From DASWJQ01 sp036397095 (GTDB taxonomy: Bacteria > Chloroflexota > Anaerolineae > Anaerolineales > E44-bin32), in NCBI GenBank assembly GCA_036397095.1, contig DASWJQ010000041.1, positions 1-12,925 of the forward strand: 12,925 bases of DNA, in the 5' to 3' direction. The notes under the pieces are model-generated. The model had not been told where the DNA came from. It worked only from the letters and a program-made list of their open reading frames with translations, and did not search any database. A program made the translations under genes and the position numbers. Positions within the stretch are counted from its first letter, which is position 1. Each line of letters begins with the position of its first letter. Of this stretch, positions 1-6,581 are shown piece by piece.

Positions 1-94
1 GAATGGATCGCTACTCAACCCAGGGGCCTCAATTATCTGGTTTTCGTTCGAAACTTCAACCCACTTCGGCGGTGCAGGTGCGCCCGGCAGACCC

Positions 95-475
95 CTAGTT
101 GGACAAGTTCAGGGCTACCGCTGCCTTCACGAGGGACTTGACGCCGGCTTCGTCGATCGGGTCATCCTGTCCCCAGTCAATCGCCCGGGTGGCCTTGGCT
201 TCCAGGCCGGCGTTGAACAGTCCTTTGGGATCGGGCAATGACGCCCCTTTGTGGAAGTTGAGCTTGACGTGATCCCGAAAGGCGCTGGCCGAACACAGCA
301 GACCGTTCCGTGTCCAGGTGGGCGAACCCCATTTCCATTCCTCGCTGATTTCGGGATCGGCGGCCAAGACCAACGCCCGCAGCTTGGCGATCTTCTCGCC
401 GCGCCAGTCGTTGAGCTCGTCGATCATCCGGCTGATCTGCTCCGCAGGTGATTTGTCGGTGCCTTGACTCGCCAT
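95..475 (-). CDS. DUF1801 (YdhG-like) domain protein
   Basis: This 126-residue soluble protein has the hallmarks of the DUF1801/YdhG fold. An N-terminal helix pair (about 10-45) leads to the EEWKWGSPTW segment (about 45-55), then a beta-rich part carrying HVKLNFHKG (about 69-77), and a C-terminal helix. The family is small and single-domain. Members are often annotated as iron-chaperone-like or simply unknown, so no reaction is assigned. The ATG is preceded by a purine-rich GAGAGGACAGG. About 140 bases separate it from the upstream gene, and that gap contains a long imperfect inverted repeat (513-605), so it may be transcribed separately. DUF1801 genes often sit near VOC, DinB and YdeI-like genes, as here. 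The family call is confident; the function is not known. Confidence 0.85.
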   Translation of the reverse strand: MASQGTDKSPAEQISRMIDELNDWRGEKIAKLRALVLAADPEISEEWKWGSPTWTRNGLLCSASAFRDHVKLNFHKGASLPDPKGLFNAGLEAKATRAIDWGQDDPIDEAGVKSLVKAAVALNLSN

Positions 476-512
476 TTACCTGTCCTCTCCCGCGCTCTTA
501 ATGGGTCAAATG

Positions 513-605
513 CAGGACTTGAAGCTGGGTAGTTTTCCTGCGATAGGCTAGGGCAGGCTGCCTGCAGGCCAGGCCCTTGTCGGCCCATCGCCCAGCTTCC
601 TCCTG
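513..605. repeat. long imperfect inverted repeat in an intergenic region
   Basis: The outer arms are CAGGA-ctt-GAAGCTGGG (513-529) and CCCAGCTTC-c-TCCTG (591-605), which gives 14 base pairs with a 3-versus-1 bulge. Within them, GCGAT (540-544) faces ATCGC (587-591), and a tight GCAGGC-t-GCCTGC hairpin lies near the centre. It sits between the unknown protein gene ending at 619 and the DUF1801 gene starting at 475. It could be a terminator without a clear T-run, a structured leader, or a folded mobile or repeat element. No integron core sites (RYYYAAC/GTTRRRY) flank it. Confidence 0.5.
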
Positions 606-618
606 TCTGGACATTGCC

Positions 619-1152
619 TCAGTAGTATTGGGACAGATCCTCCTCCACGGTCGACCAGCGGACGTACATTTCGAAGGTCATCTCCGTGATCCAGCGCTTC
701 GAGCCCGCCGCCAGCAGCTCCGCCTGGCGAAGATGGGCCTGCCACGCTTTGGCCAGAGTGGGCGCCGGCGCCAGTCGCAGGATAGGCGACTCGGGACGCG
801 GTTTGGCCATGCTGGCGAAGTCGGACGATAGCAGCAGTGTGCCATCGTCAAAACCTGTGTACAGCTTGGTCCCCATCCCCATCGTCAGCGCAATGCACGG
901 CGGGTCAGCGTGCGCCAGTAGCCGGTTGCCAACCGCCAGTCGCAGCGGCGACGGGAAGGTCAGCACCTCGCGTTTGCGGTGGGCCAGCAGGACCACCAAA
1001 AACAAATAGACGGCGGAATACGGGCCCATGATTTCCAAGCAGTCCCCAAGATAGCGGAAACCCATCCGCTGGAGCTCATCCGTTTCGGCCTGGTAGCGTT
1101 CGGCGACGCGCCGCAGCAGTCTTGGATCGACGATCTGTTGGTAATCAGCCAT
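619..1152 (-). CDS. hypothetical protein, unrecognised family
   Basis: I do not recognise this 177-residue protein. It starts MADYQQIVDP; an in-frame codon two residues earlier is an alternative start. The N-terminal third is charged and helical. A hydrophobic stretch, SAVYLFLVVLLAH (about 46-58), may be one membrane segment or a buried helix. It is followed by a mixed alpha/beta region with an aromatic-rich end (EMYVRWSTVEEDLSQYY). No catalytic motif, cysteine cluster or signal peptide is evident. Codon use and the absence of stops support a real gene, and it lies 67 bases after the methyltransferase stop. The pattern resembles a small soluble protein packing on a membrane-like helix, but that is inference only. 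Confidence 0.6.
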   Translation of the reverse strand: MADYQQIVDPRLLRRVAERYQAETDELQRMGFRYLGDCLEIMGPYSAVYLFLVVLLAHRKREVLTFPSPLRLAVGNRLLAHADPPCIALTMGMGTKLYTGFDDGTLLLSSDFASMAKPRPESPILRLAPAPTLAKAWQAHLRQAELLAAGSKRWITEMTFEMYVRWSTVEEDLSQYY

Positions 1153-1219
1153 GTTCAACTCGTTCCCCGCCTGGGCACCTCTTCGCCGTCAGGTTAGGCG
1201 CCAACACCCACTTAGGCGG

Positions 1220-2005
1220 TCAAGCCACCGCTCGAACGGCCCAAGCCCGCGCCTTGAGCACGAACCCATTGCCCGATCCGCCGCCCAACTTTGCCCGTAG
1301 CGCGGCCTCCAACCCCACCCGCTTGGATCGTGGGAGGCGATGGACGTAGGTCGGGGCCGGGCCTGTGCCTGCTTGAAATGGCTGCCAAAAATCCGCAAAG
1401 GATTTGAATTCGGTAACGATCTCCAGTGGCACCAACTCGACCTGATCCAAACCGGCTTGTTTGATGAGGTCAGCCAGGGGGCCCGGCCGGCACAACGGGA
1501 AGCGAATGGCCTCGTCAAGCTCCGCAGCCGCCGGATCGAGCTCAATCACCGCATCCCAGAAATGGCGCAGGAACTGCATACCCTCTGCGTAATCCCAGAC
1601 ATAGGCCGCCAGTCTTCCACCCGGATTGAGTAGGCGGGTCGCACGGGCAATGGCTATGTCCGGCTTGGGCAGGAAGTTGAGGACCAACCCCGAAACGACC
1701 CAGTCGAGTTTTGCAGTCGCCAGGGGAAGCCCGCCGGCCTCGGCGGCGACGAATGACACGCGCTCATTGGACAATTGTCGTTGTGCCACACCAAGCAGGG
1801 GCAGGGCTGAGTCAGTGGCGATGACGAGATCCGGATCGGTTCTCCTCAGGATTTGTTCGGTCAGTGCGCCGGTGCCGCTGCCGAGTTCGAGCCAGCGACC
1901 CCCCGGATCCGGCGCCAGCCATTCGACAAAGGCCAGTCCGATACGTCGGCTCCAACGGCCCATAAAGGATTCATAGGCCGCCCCCGACGCCCAGCGGTCC
2001 TCCAT
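1220..2005 (-). CDS. class I SAM-dependent methyltransferase (UbiE/Methyltransf_11-like)
   Basis: This 261-residue protein has a Rossmann-type S-adenosylmethionine-binding fold. Motif I is WLELGSGTGALT (about 38-49). An acidic residue at the end of strand beta-2 (ATDSALPLL) would contact the ribose. A post-I loop (FVAAEAGGLPL) and the LLNPGGRLAAYVWD segment (the motif equivalent to LKPGG) follow. The length matches the usual 230-280 residues. The C-terminal half (DPAAAELDEAIRFPL onward) resembles methyltransferases that act on small molecules or lipids, but the substrate cannot be read from sequence. The ATG (MEDRW) is preferred over an in-frame TTG one codon upstream; the Shine-Dalgarno is weak. 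The unknown gene at 619-1152 follows on the same strand and might be co-transcribed. Confidence 0.88.
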   Translation of the reverse strand: MEDRWASGAAYESFMGRWSRRIGLAFVEWLAPDPGGRWLELGSGTGALTEQILRRTDPDLVIATDSALPLLGVAQRQLSNERVSFVAAEAGGLPLATAKLDWVVSGLVLNFLPKPDIAIARATRLLNPGGRLAAYVWDYAEGMQFLRHFWDAVIELDPAAAELDEAIRFPLCRPGPLADLIKQAGLDQVELVPLEIVTEFKSFADFWQPFQAGTGPAPTYVHRLPRSKRVGLEAALRAKLGGGSGNGFVLKARAWAVRAVA

Positions 2006-2141
2006 CAATCGGTCTGCCTGGGCCGTCCGTCGGCCCTGGTGGATGGCGTCAAGGTTGGTTTTTCCGCTCCTTCATGGGTCTCTCGAGGCTGGCGAAGCAA
2101 TCGCAACATGCAGCCGGTCGATCTGAGGTCAATGTTGGAAA

Positions 2142-2172
2142 GCTAGGTGGCTTCCAGTCACCAAGCGTTTTT
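2142..2172 (-). terminator. possible bidirectional rho-independent terminator
   Basis: The stem is GCT-a-GGTGG / TCACC-a-AGC around the 7-base loop CTTCCAG. It has an A-A mismatch and one G-T pair. Read on the minus strand it follows the VOC gene stop by about 26 bases. It is preceded by GAAAAAC and followed by TTTCC. On the plus strand it is followed by GTTTTT, the better T-run, although no plus-strand gene is seen. It would separate the VOC gene from the methyltransferase downstream. Confidence 0.4.
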
Positions 2173-2197
2173 CATCCCCCACCCACCTGTCAATGCA

Positions 2198-2608
2198 CTA
2201 GCTCGGATTGCTGGTTCCGGCCAACTCTATCAAGTCCCACCAATTACCGTACAGATCCTCGAACACTGCAACCGTGCCGTAGACCTGTTCGCTTGGCTGG
2301 CGGACGAACACCACACCGTCCGACCGCATTCGTTCATAATCCCGCCAGAAGTCGTCTGTACCAAGAAACAAAAAGACGCGCCCGCCGGTCTGGTTGCCGA
2401 TGGCCGCCTCTTGTTCGGGGGTGGAGGCTTGTGCCAGCAAGATCGTCGTCCCTGCCCCGCCCGGCGGGCGGACAACCACCCAGCGCTTATCCTGCGCCGG
2501 CTGATAGCTGTCTTCGACCAGCTCGAAACCCACCTTGCCGCAGAAGTAAGCCAACGCTTCGTCGTAGTCACGAACGACCAGGGCGACGTGTAGGATGGTC
2601 TGTCTCAT
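2198..2608 (-). CDS. VOC (glyoxalase/bleomycin-resistance) family protein
   Basis: This 136-residue single VOC module consists of paired beta-alpha-beta-beta-beta repeats. The first repeat opens with QTILHVALVVRDYDEALAYF, where His7 is the usual first metal ligand. The second ends with YGTVAVFEDLYGNWWDLIEL, where the late glutamate is the expected last ligand. The segment KVGFELVEDSYQP and the RWVVVRPPGG strand are typical of the lactoylglutathione-lyase-like subgroup. Such proteins isomerise, open or sequester small electrophiles, but the substrate is unknown. The ATG is well placed behind GGGGAG at a 6-base spacing. It is the first of three unrelated VOC genes in the window. A hairpin just after the stop probably ends the transcript. 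Confidence 0.9.
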   Translation of the reverse strand: MRQTILHVALVVRDYDEALAYFCGKVGFELVEDSYQPAQDKRWVVVRPPGGAGTTILLAQASTPEQEAAIGNQTGGRVFLFLGTDDFWRDYERMRSDGVVFVRQPSEQVYGTVAVFEDLYGNWWDLIELAGTSNPS

Positions 2609-2681
2609 CGAATGCTCCCCAAGAATCCCGCTTCGCCGAGCGCGGTTGTTGTCTGGTCCATCAGTTCAAAGTACCTATGAG

Positions 2682-2885
2682 TCAATCGCAGGGACCTTCT
2701 TCGGGATCCGAGGACAGCATGTGACCCTGTCTGCGATTGCTGCCATCGACAATCACATCGCGAATTGCGGCTGGGCGAGAATAAAGGTTGGCCAGCTGGG
2801 CCAGCGGCAGCCAGCGGTAGGTAGGCTCCGGCTGGGTCGAGCGCACTTCCCCGGTCGGCAGGGACACCTGGAAGTAGTGGTCCAA
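2682..2885 (-). pseudogene. C-terminal remnant of a Nudix hydrolase
   Basis: The frame encodes about 67 residues. The first 45 (DHYFQVSLPTGEV, then EPTYRWLPLAQLANLYSRPAAIRDVIV) look like the end of Nudix hydrolases of the ADP-ribose/NADH-pyrophosphatase-like type. The Nudix box (GX5EX7REUXEEXGU) is absent. Going upstream, the frame meets TAG 24 bases before the TTG at 2885, and the previous gene ends at 2922, so there is no room for the catalytic half. The only available starts are non-ATG. I read it as a decayed or truncated copy. Alternatives are a short expressed peptide using TTG, or a chance resemblance. Confidence 0.4.
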
Positions 2886-2921
2886 GCCGACGGTTACCGC
2901 GTGCTACCCGGAACGCATGGC

Positions 2922-3299
2922 CTAGTCTGTGGGTTCTGGCCCTCTCATGTACCTAGCTCGATCCTTGAGAATCACGGCCAGCGGGACGGCGGTCAAACCG
3001 AGGTAGACAATATCCGCCAAGCCGAGCTCATCGAGCAGCCCGACAACCAGCATTGCCGCCAGAAGTGCCACCAGCAGCCAGAAAACCAACGGACGGCCCG
3101 GTCGGAGCATGGTCGTCAGCAACGTCAGCGCCAGCCCAACGACCAGTCCGCCCGCTGCCATGCCCCAGCGCAGCAAATCGGGCTCTCGATAGGAGGGATG
3201 GCTGCCGGCCAGGATCACCAGGCCAAAGATGAGCCACAATCCCGCCAGCAGGGAAAGCAGCCCGCGGGTAGCACGGACAAAAGTCGGAGAAGCGGACAT
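2922..3299 (-). CDS. small integral membrane protein, four predicted helices
   Basis: This 125-residue hydrophobic protein starts MSASPTFVRATRG. An in-frame extension to 3341 adds 14 polar residues and is less likely. Apparent membrane segments lie at roughly residues 12-30 (LLSLLAGLWLIFGLVILAG), 45-65, 70-90 and 95-110. The C-terminal tail (KDRARYMRGPEPTD) is charged and probably cytoplasmic. No transporter signature, cysteine pair or catalytic residue is visible, and I cannot name a family. The Nudix remnant follows 36 bases after its stop. Expression with the neighbouring small membrane protein is not supported, since about 120 bases separate them. Confidence 0.6.
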   Translation of the reverse strand: MSASPTFVRATRGLLSLLAGLWLIFGLVILAGSHPSYREPDLLRWGMAAGGLVVGLALTLLTTMLRPGRPLVFWLLVALLAAMLVVGLLDELGLADIVYLGLTAVPLAVILKDRARYMRGPEPTD

Positions 3300-3439
3300 C
3301 GTTCGATCTCCAGGTGGTGGGTTCCGCCCCTGGCGGCTCAAGGCCGGTAGACGTGGCCACCAAGGTTAGCGGCGGCAAACGCCACGAGCGTCACCCCCAC
3401 TCAGCCACCCGCACCGGCCACGTAGCAGCGAAGTACTAG

Positions 3440-3649
3440 TTACTGCGCCAGGCCGAAGGCCAGTCCGCCGATGGCACCAAGAACGACGCCGAACTGATAG
3501 GGGGGACCTGCGTCAAGCGCCTCGCCAACAGTCGAGCCAACATCGACGAAGACGACCATGCCTGCCACCAGACCGGCCAGTGGGGGCCGCTGCCACTTGC
3601 CCCAGAATTGCCAGAACCGAACTCCGTTCTCCCGCACCATAGCCCTCAC
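3440..3649 (-). CDS. very small membrane protein (69 aa)
   Basis: The 69-residue product has a basic, aromatic N-terminus (VRFWQFWGKWQRPP) followed by two hydrophobic glycine-rich segments, LAGLVAGMVVFVDVG (about 25-39) and QFGVVLGAIGGLAFGLAQ (about 52-69). The hydrophobic run continues to the last residue. A GTG start at 3649 is chosen because GGAG lies 7 bases upstream; an ATG three codons further in is the alternative. A perfect 12-base palindrome, CCAGGATCCTGG, ends just before this Shine-Dalgarno and could be an operator. No family is recognised. Small two-helix proteins of this kind are hard to separate from chance ORFs, so confidence is moderate. Confidence 0.45.
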   Translation of the reverse strand: MRAMVRENGVRFWQFWGKWQRPPLAGLVAGMVVFVDVGSTVGEALDAGPPYQFGVVLGAIGGLAFGLAQ

Positions 3650-3659
3650 CCGCCTACTC

Positions 3660-3671
3660 CCAGGATCCTGG
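3660..3671. promoter_or_regulatory. perfect 12-base palindrome upstream of the small membrane protein
   Basis: CCAGGATCCTGG reads identically on both strands. It abuts the Shine-Dalgarno of the gene starting at 3649. The position would suit a repressor operator or a leader hairpin. No matching copy was noticed elsewhere in the window. Confidence 0.25.
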
Positions 3672-3741
3672 AGCTGCCAGTCCCTCCAACTTGCGTCTCA
3701 TTAGACTTTCAAGCTTGGTCCCATTTCTTACAGCATGCCAT

Positions 3742-4101
3742 TCACTTCTTCTTGCTTGGCTTAGGTTTCAATATCGCCACATAGGCAAAGCTGTCGGCAA
3801 AGTGCGCCGCCAGCTCATCGGTGGCCACGAGCAAGGCGGTTGGGACCCGCACATACTCTTTCATGACCACCCCGTGTTGGACGCAAAGCTCCGTCTCGTA
3901 CCTTTCGAGGAAGGCCTCTCGCGCCTCCGAGGGCAACCGGAGGCACAACTCCCCTTCCTTTGACAGGAAGCTGTACATGTGACCGTTCAACGAGGTGTAG
4001 GGCATGGTTGCCCCTTTGCGCTTGACTCCCGGAAGTGTGCCGACAAGCCCTTCATACAACTCGAGGCGCCGAGCGCACTCGGTCTCAGAAATGTCGGTCA
4101 T
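3742..4101 (-). CDS. TfoX N-terminal-domain-like small protein
   Basis: This 119-residue soluble protein has an N-terminal helix (ETECARRLELYEGLVGTLPG). A central region (ATMPYTSLNGHMYSFLSKEG, then ELCLRLPSEAREAFLERY) matches the layout of the TfoX N-terminal domain, with its 'FGg..fylngkmFal..dgelylrlp' pattern. MKEYVRVPTALL follows, and a final helix (ELAAHFADSFAYVAIL) leads into a lysine-rich tail. TfoX/Sxy in Enterobacteria and Vibrio controls competence, but stand-alone N-domain proteins in other phyla have no proven role, so competence should not be inferred. The ATG has AAGGAC about 7 bases upstream. MmcQ/YjbR-like and DUF1801-like folds are the nearest alternatives. Confidence 0.6.
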   Translation of the reverse strand: MTDISETECARRLELYEGLVGTLPGVKRKGATMPYTSLNGHMYSFLSKEGELCLRLPSEAREAFLERYETELCVQHGVVMKEYVRVPTALLVATDELAAHFADSFAYVAILKPKPSKKK

Positions 4102-4158
4102 GGTGTGTCCTTGCCACCCTTTCTCCGGAGCGCACGCAAAGTCCCAGTACTGGATGGG

Positions 4159-4581
4159 CTACTCAGCGATGTCCTCCTGGGCGGTTTGGGCCTCACGATT
4201 CGGATCGCCGTACTCCGGCCGTTGATCGCGACGAACGCTTTCCCACTCCAAGCCTCGGTATGCGCGCAAGGTGAATGCGATCTGCTCGTCGAAGGCAGCC
4301 GGACTGAAGGAGAAGATCAACGGCCGCCATTCCATGCGCCAACCATCGAGCTTAGCATTGTCGAGCAAGGCCGCCCGCTCTTCTCCCGTCTCGGAATAGA
4401 AGATGGCGACCCCGCCGGGTTCACCGATGAAATGGTCGTGCCACAGGCACAGTGGCAGCCGCCGGTCGGCCAAAAGTTGATTGAAGGCATGGTTGGCCAC
4501 GGCCGCCGGGAGCTCCGGAGGCGCCAATGCAACCAGCAGTACACAACGCGGCTTGGCAAGTCGCCTGATTTGGGATTCCAT
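4159..4581 (-). CDS. conserved hypothetical protein
   Basis: This 140-residue protein starts MESQIRRLAKPRCV. The frame is open to 4665 without an obvious better start. Conserved-looking blocks are CLWHDHFIGEPGGVAIFYSETGEE (about 46-69; read here as CLWHDHFIGEPGG then VAIFYSETGEE), WRPLIFSFSPAAFDEQIAFTL (about 85-105; WRPLIFSFSP then AAFDEQIAFTL) and RPEYGDPNREA (about 122-132). These blocks recall an uncharacterised family of similar size. I cannot assign a Pfam name or a reaction. The His-Asp-His trio near residue 49 could bind metal, which is inference. The Shine-Dalgarno (GAAGGGC) is rather distant. A nested inverted repeat (4675-4720) lies upstream, within its likely leader. Confidence 0.65.
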   Translation of the reverse strand: MESQIRRLAKPRCVLLVALAPPELPAAVANHAFNQLLADRRLPLCLWHDHFIGEPGGVAIFYSETGEERAALLDNAKLDGWRMEWRPLIFSFSPAAFDEQIAFTLRAYRGLEWESVRRDQRPEYGDPNREAQTAQEDIAE

Positions 4582-4674
4582 TGGTTCGAGCCCTTCACTT
4601 AACTTCGACTGGCGGGCCGGAATGGGCGGCTCGGTTCGAAGCACTGCGACTGTGTTCGCACCCACTGCCGGCGA

Positions 4675-4720
4675 TCCATATCGGCGACCCCTACAAGGTC
4701 GATGAAGAAATCGATATGGA
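4675..4720. repeat. nested inverted repeat between two genes
   Basis: The outer arms TCCATATCG (4675-4683) and CGATATGGA (4712-4720) are perfect 9-base complements. Inside them CGACC (4685-4689) pairs with GGTCG (4697-4701) around a 7-base loop. The element lies after the VOC gene stop (4772) and about 95-140 bases before the hypothetical gene start (4581). It could be a structured leader, an operator with separated half-sites, or a weak terminator. There is no T-run on the minus strand. Confidence 0.4.
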
Positions 4721-4771
4721 CTCTATGTGCCGGTCTCGACTCTAGACCAGGCAGACGAACGCCTTCTTGAT

Positions 4772-5143
4772 CTACCGATGCTGATCGAACAGGATCGGGT
4801 TGCCATCCGGGTCCACCAATGTAAAGCTGGCGGGACCGGTTGTGCTCTCATCGGCTTCGGTGGTCAGCTCAAGACCGGCTGCCTTCAACTCGCGTTGGAG
4901 CTGCCGCACGTCGGTGAACGAATCAAGCGGCTGTGCGTTGCCGTCCCAGCCAGGGTTGAACGTGAGCATGTTCTTGTCGAACATGCCCTGGAACAGACCG
5001 ATCACCACGTCAGCGTTCTTCAGGATCAGCCAGTTCTGGGACATGTCGCCGCCGAACACGCTGAACCCGAGCTTCTCATAGAATGCTTTCGAGGCGGCGA
5101 TGTCCTTGACGGCCAGACTTACCGAGAAGGCTCCGAGTTCCAT
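4772..5143 (-). CDS. VOC family protein (glyoxalase-like)
   Basis: This 123-residue VOC protein starts MELGAFSVSLAVKDIAASKA, with AGGAGG just upstream of the ATG. Characteristic blocks are FYEKLGFSVFGGD (about 21-33), NWLILKNADVVIGLFQGMF, MLTFNPGW (about 60-67) and the closing strand FTLVDPDGNPILFDQH. The FQGMF...TFNPGW combination marks a common VOC subgroup of unknown substrate. The usual first metal-ligand His of glyoxalase I is Ser8 here. The protein may bind its metal differently, or act as a binding rather than catalytic VOC protein. An upstream gap of about 190 bases holds its promoter region; I could not fix -35 and -10 boxes with confidence. Confidence 0.88.
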   Translation of the reverse strand: MELGAFSVSLAVKDIAASKAFYEKLGFSVFGGDMSQNWLILKNADVVIGLFQGMFDKNMLTFNPGWDGNAQPLDSFTDVRQLQRELKAAGLELTTEADESTTGPASFTLVDPDGNPILFDQHR

Positions 5144-5336
5144 ATCTCCTCCTAATGAGTGCCTTAATCGGAATTCGATCGACCAGCAGACCTTCCTGGC
5201 CACCAGCAACCATCAACTACTTGGGCCAGCTTGCGCGCTTCGTTGTTGGCTGGGTTGAGGGACCCATGAGTTCGAAACGCAGTCGATTCGGGTTGTGCCA
5301 GATCAGTATACGGTATCGCTTGTCGCCTGACCGACC

Positions 5337-5977
5337 CTAGGCCGGGGTGTAGACCTGCCCGCCGGGAGACAGCACCCCCCACATACCCGGCAGCGCAACC
5401 AGGCGGATTTGTTTGATCTCGATGCCGGCAGTCTGGATCGCCCGGACAGAATCGCGCGTCAGGGAACAGCTTGACCCGTTGAAAGCATTCCAAGCAGTAG
5501 TGAGCATCATTTGAAGCAGGCGCCCGCTGCGTTTGGCGGATCTGACATATTCGAGGGACCCCGCCGGCGCGCCGGGCTTGTGGCTGCGCCGCATTCCGGC
5601 CAGTGCCGGGGCGGGGTCGTGGAGCGAACAAAGCACCATAGAGCTAACGAGGCCATCAAACCGGCCATCTGGAAAGGTGAGGGCGTGGGCATCCCCGTCC
5701 ACCACCTCGATTTCGGCCGCCGTGTCGCCTGCCAGCCGGTTGGCTTCGGCCCGGAAGGCAGGATTGGGTTCGAGGGCGTCACCCGGGCCTCCGCCGCATA
5801 GTAGGGATACGACTGCCCCAGACCGGCGCCGATATCCAGGATTCTTCCCGACGTCTTGGCCACCCGGCGCGGCCAGGCTGCACGCAGGAAGCCGCGCTCG
5901 AGAGGCCCCATCTGATTGCGATAGCGTTCGACGGGGCGTCCTTGGTGTCGTTCGATGGGCCGGCCTGCGATGCCCAT
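5337..5977 (-). pseudogene. SAM-dependent methyltransferase, split by a one-base frameshift
   Basis: Two overlapping frames together make one class I methyltransferase of about 213 residues. The first frame starts at ATG 5977 behind GGGGAG and carries motif I, RILDIGAGLGQSYPYY (about 45-60), ending near Thr67. From about 5777 the homologous sequence moves to the next frame. There it reads ALEPNPAFRAEANR, EVVDGDAHALTFPDGRFDGL and VLCSLHDPAPAL, then the CSLTRDSVRAIQTAG segment typical of UbiE-like enzymes, to a stop at 5337. Inserting one base, or re-reading the G of ACG at 5777-5779, restores the frame. No slippery heptamer is present, so a programmed shift is unlikely. A real mutation or a sequencing error fits best. 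It lies 28 bases after the DUF305 gene. Confidence 0.75.
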
Positions 5978-6005
5978 ATTGCGGACTCCCCGGCCACGAT
6001 TCGCA

Positions 6006-6473
6006 CTAATTCATCAGTGTCTTCATCTCGGCGATCTCTCGTTCCTGGGTCTCGACGATTTCCTGGCACAACTGGATGATCTCGGGGTTCGTAAGCGACG
6101 CTTGCTCGCACACCAGGATGGCGGCCGCATGATGCGGGATCATGGCATGCAGAAACTGCTGATCGCCGACACCTACCTGGTTTCTCAGCAACCCCCACCA
6201 CAGGCCGATGGCCGCCAGGCCGGTCACAACCAGGGCCAGATTGATGGACCGGTTCGGATACATTGGCCCCATCACTACCAGCATGATGATCAGCATCGGT
6301 GCGACCATAAGACCCGCCATGTAGACTTGGTTCAAGCTGACAAACAGGTTATCGATCGCATCCACGCGAGAGAACATCACCGCACCCATAACCAGGTAGG
6401 ACAACAGCAGTGCAATTGCCAAGCGCCGGTACGGACGGTGCCCGGGATCGGGGCTTCGCTTCGAGACTTCCAT
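6006..6473 (-). CDS. membrane-anchored DUF305 protein
   Basis: This 155-residue protein has three predicted membrane helices (about 18-35, 50-69 and 77-97) followed by a shortened DUF305 domain. That domain is DQQFLHAMIPHHAAAILVCE (104-123) plus a helix containing PEIIQLCQEIVETQEREI. The H-A-M-I-P-H-H pattern (His109, Met111, His114, His115) is the family signature and is likely metal-binding. DUF305 proteins are often linked with copper and other metal handling outside the cytoplasm. Most carry a signal peptide instead, so the three-helix N-terminus is a variant arrangement. The ATG at 6473 follows GGGAGGAAAC, and a longer in-frame start at 6509 is less likely. The next gene begins 28 bases downstream, so the two could share a transcript. 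Confidence 0.85.
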   Translation of the reverse strand: MEVSKRSPDPGHRPYRRLAIALLLSYLVMGAVMFSRVDAIDNLFVSLNQVYMAGLMVAPMLIIMLVVMGPMYPNRSINLALVVTGLAAIGLWWGLLRNQVGVGDQQFLHAMIPHHAAAILVCEQASLTNPEIIQLCQEIVETQEREIAEMKTLMN

Positions 6474-6581
6474 CGTTTCCTCCCTTGAACTTTGCCTCAG
6501 CGTACTCATCCTGAGAGCAGGCAGCCTGTATCCCCAACCGTCATCACCGCACGAACCAGGGAACGATTCCTGACTGGGGGA

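Noticed and set aside
1..94. Gene fragment at the left edge
   Set aside because: No frame in these 94 bases gives recognisable protein, and no tRNA or clear terminator is visible.
2906..2911. Recoded TAG joining the Nudix remnant to upstream sequence
   Set aside because: The upstream sequence in that frame is another membrane protein's end, not Nudix, so reading through would not restore a Nudix domain.
2595..3350. Plus-strand ORF of 251 codons
   Set aside because: It is a glutamine- and arginine-rich shadow of the minus-strand membrane protein and Nudix remnant, a common effect in GC-rich DNA.
5770..5785. Programmed ribosomal frameshift in the methyltransferase
   Set aside because: No X-XXY-YYZ slippery heptamer or following hairpin was found at the junction. 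A plain indel is simpler.
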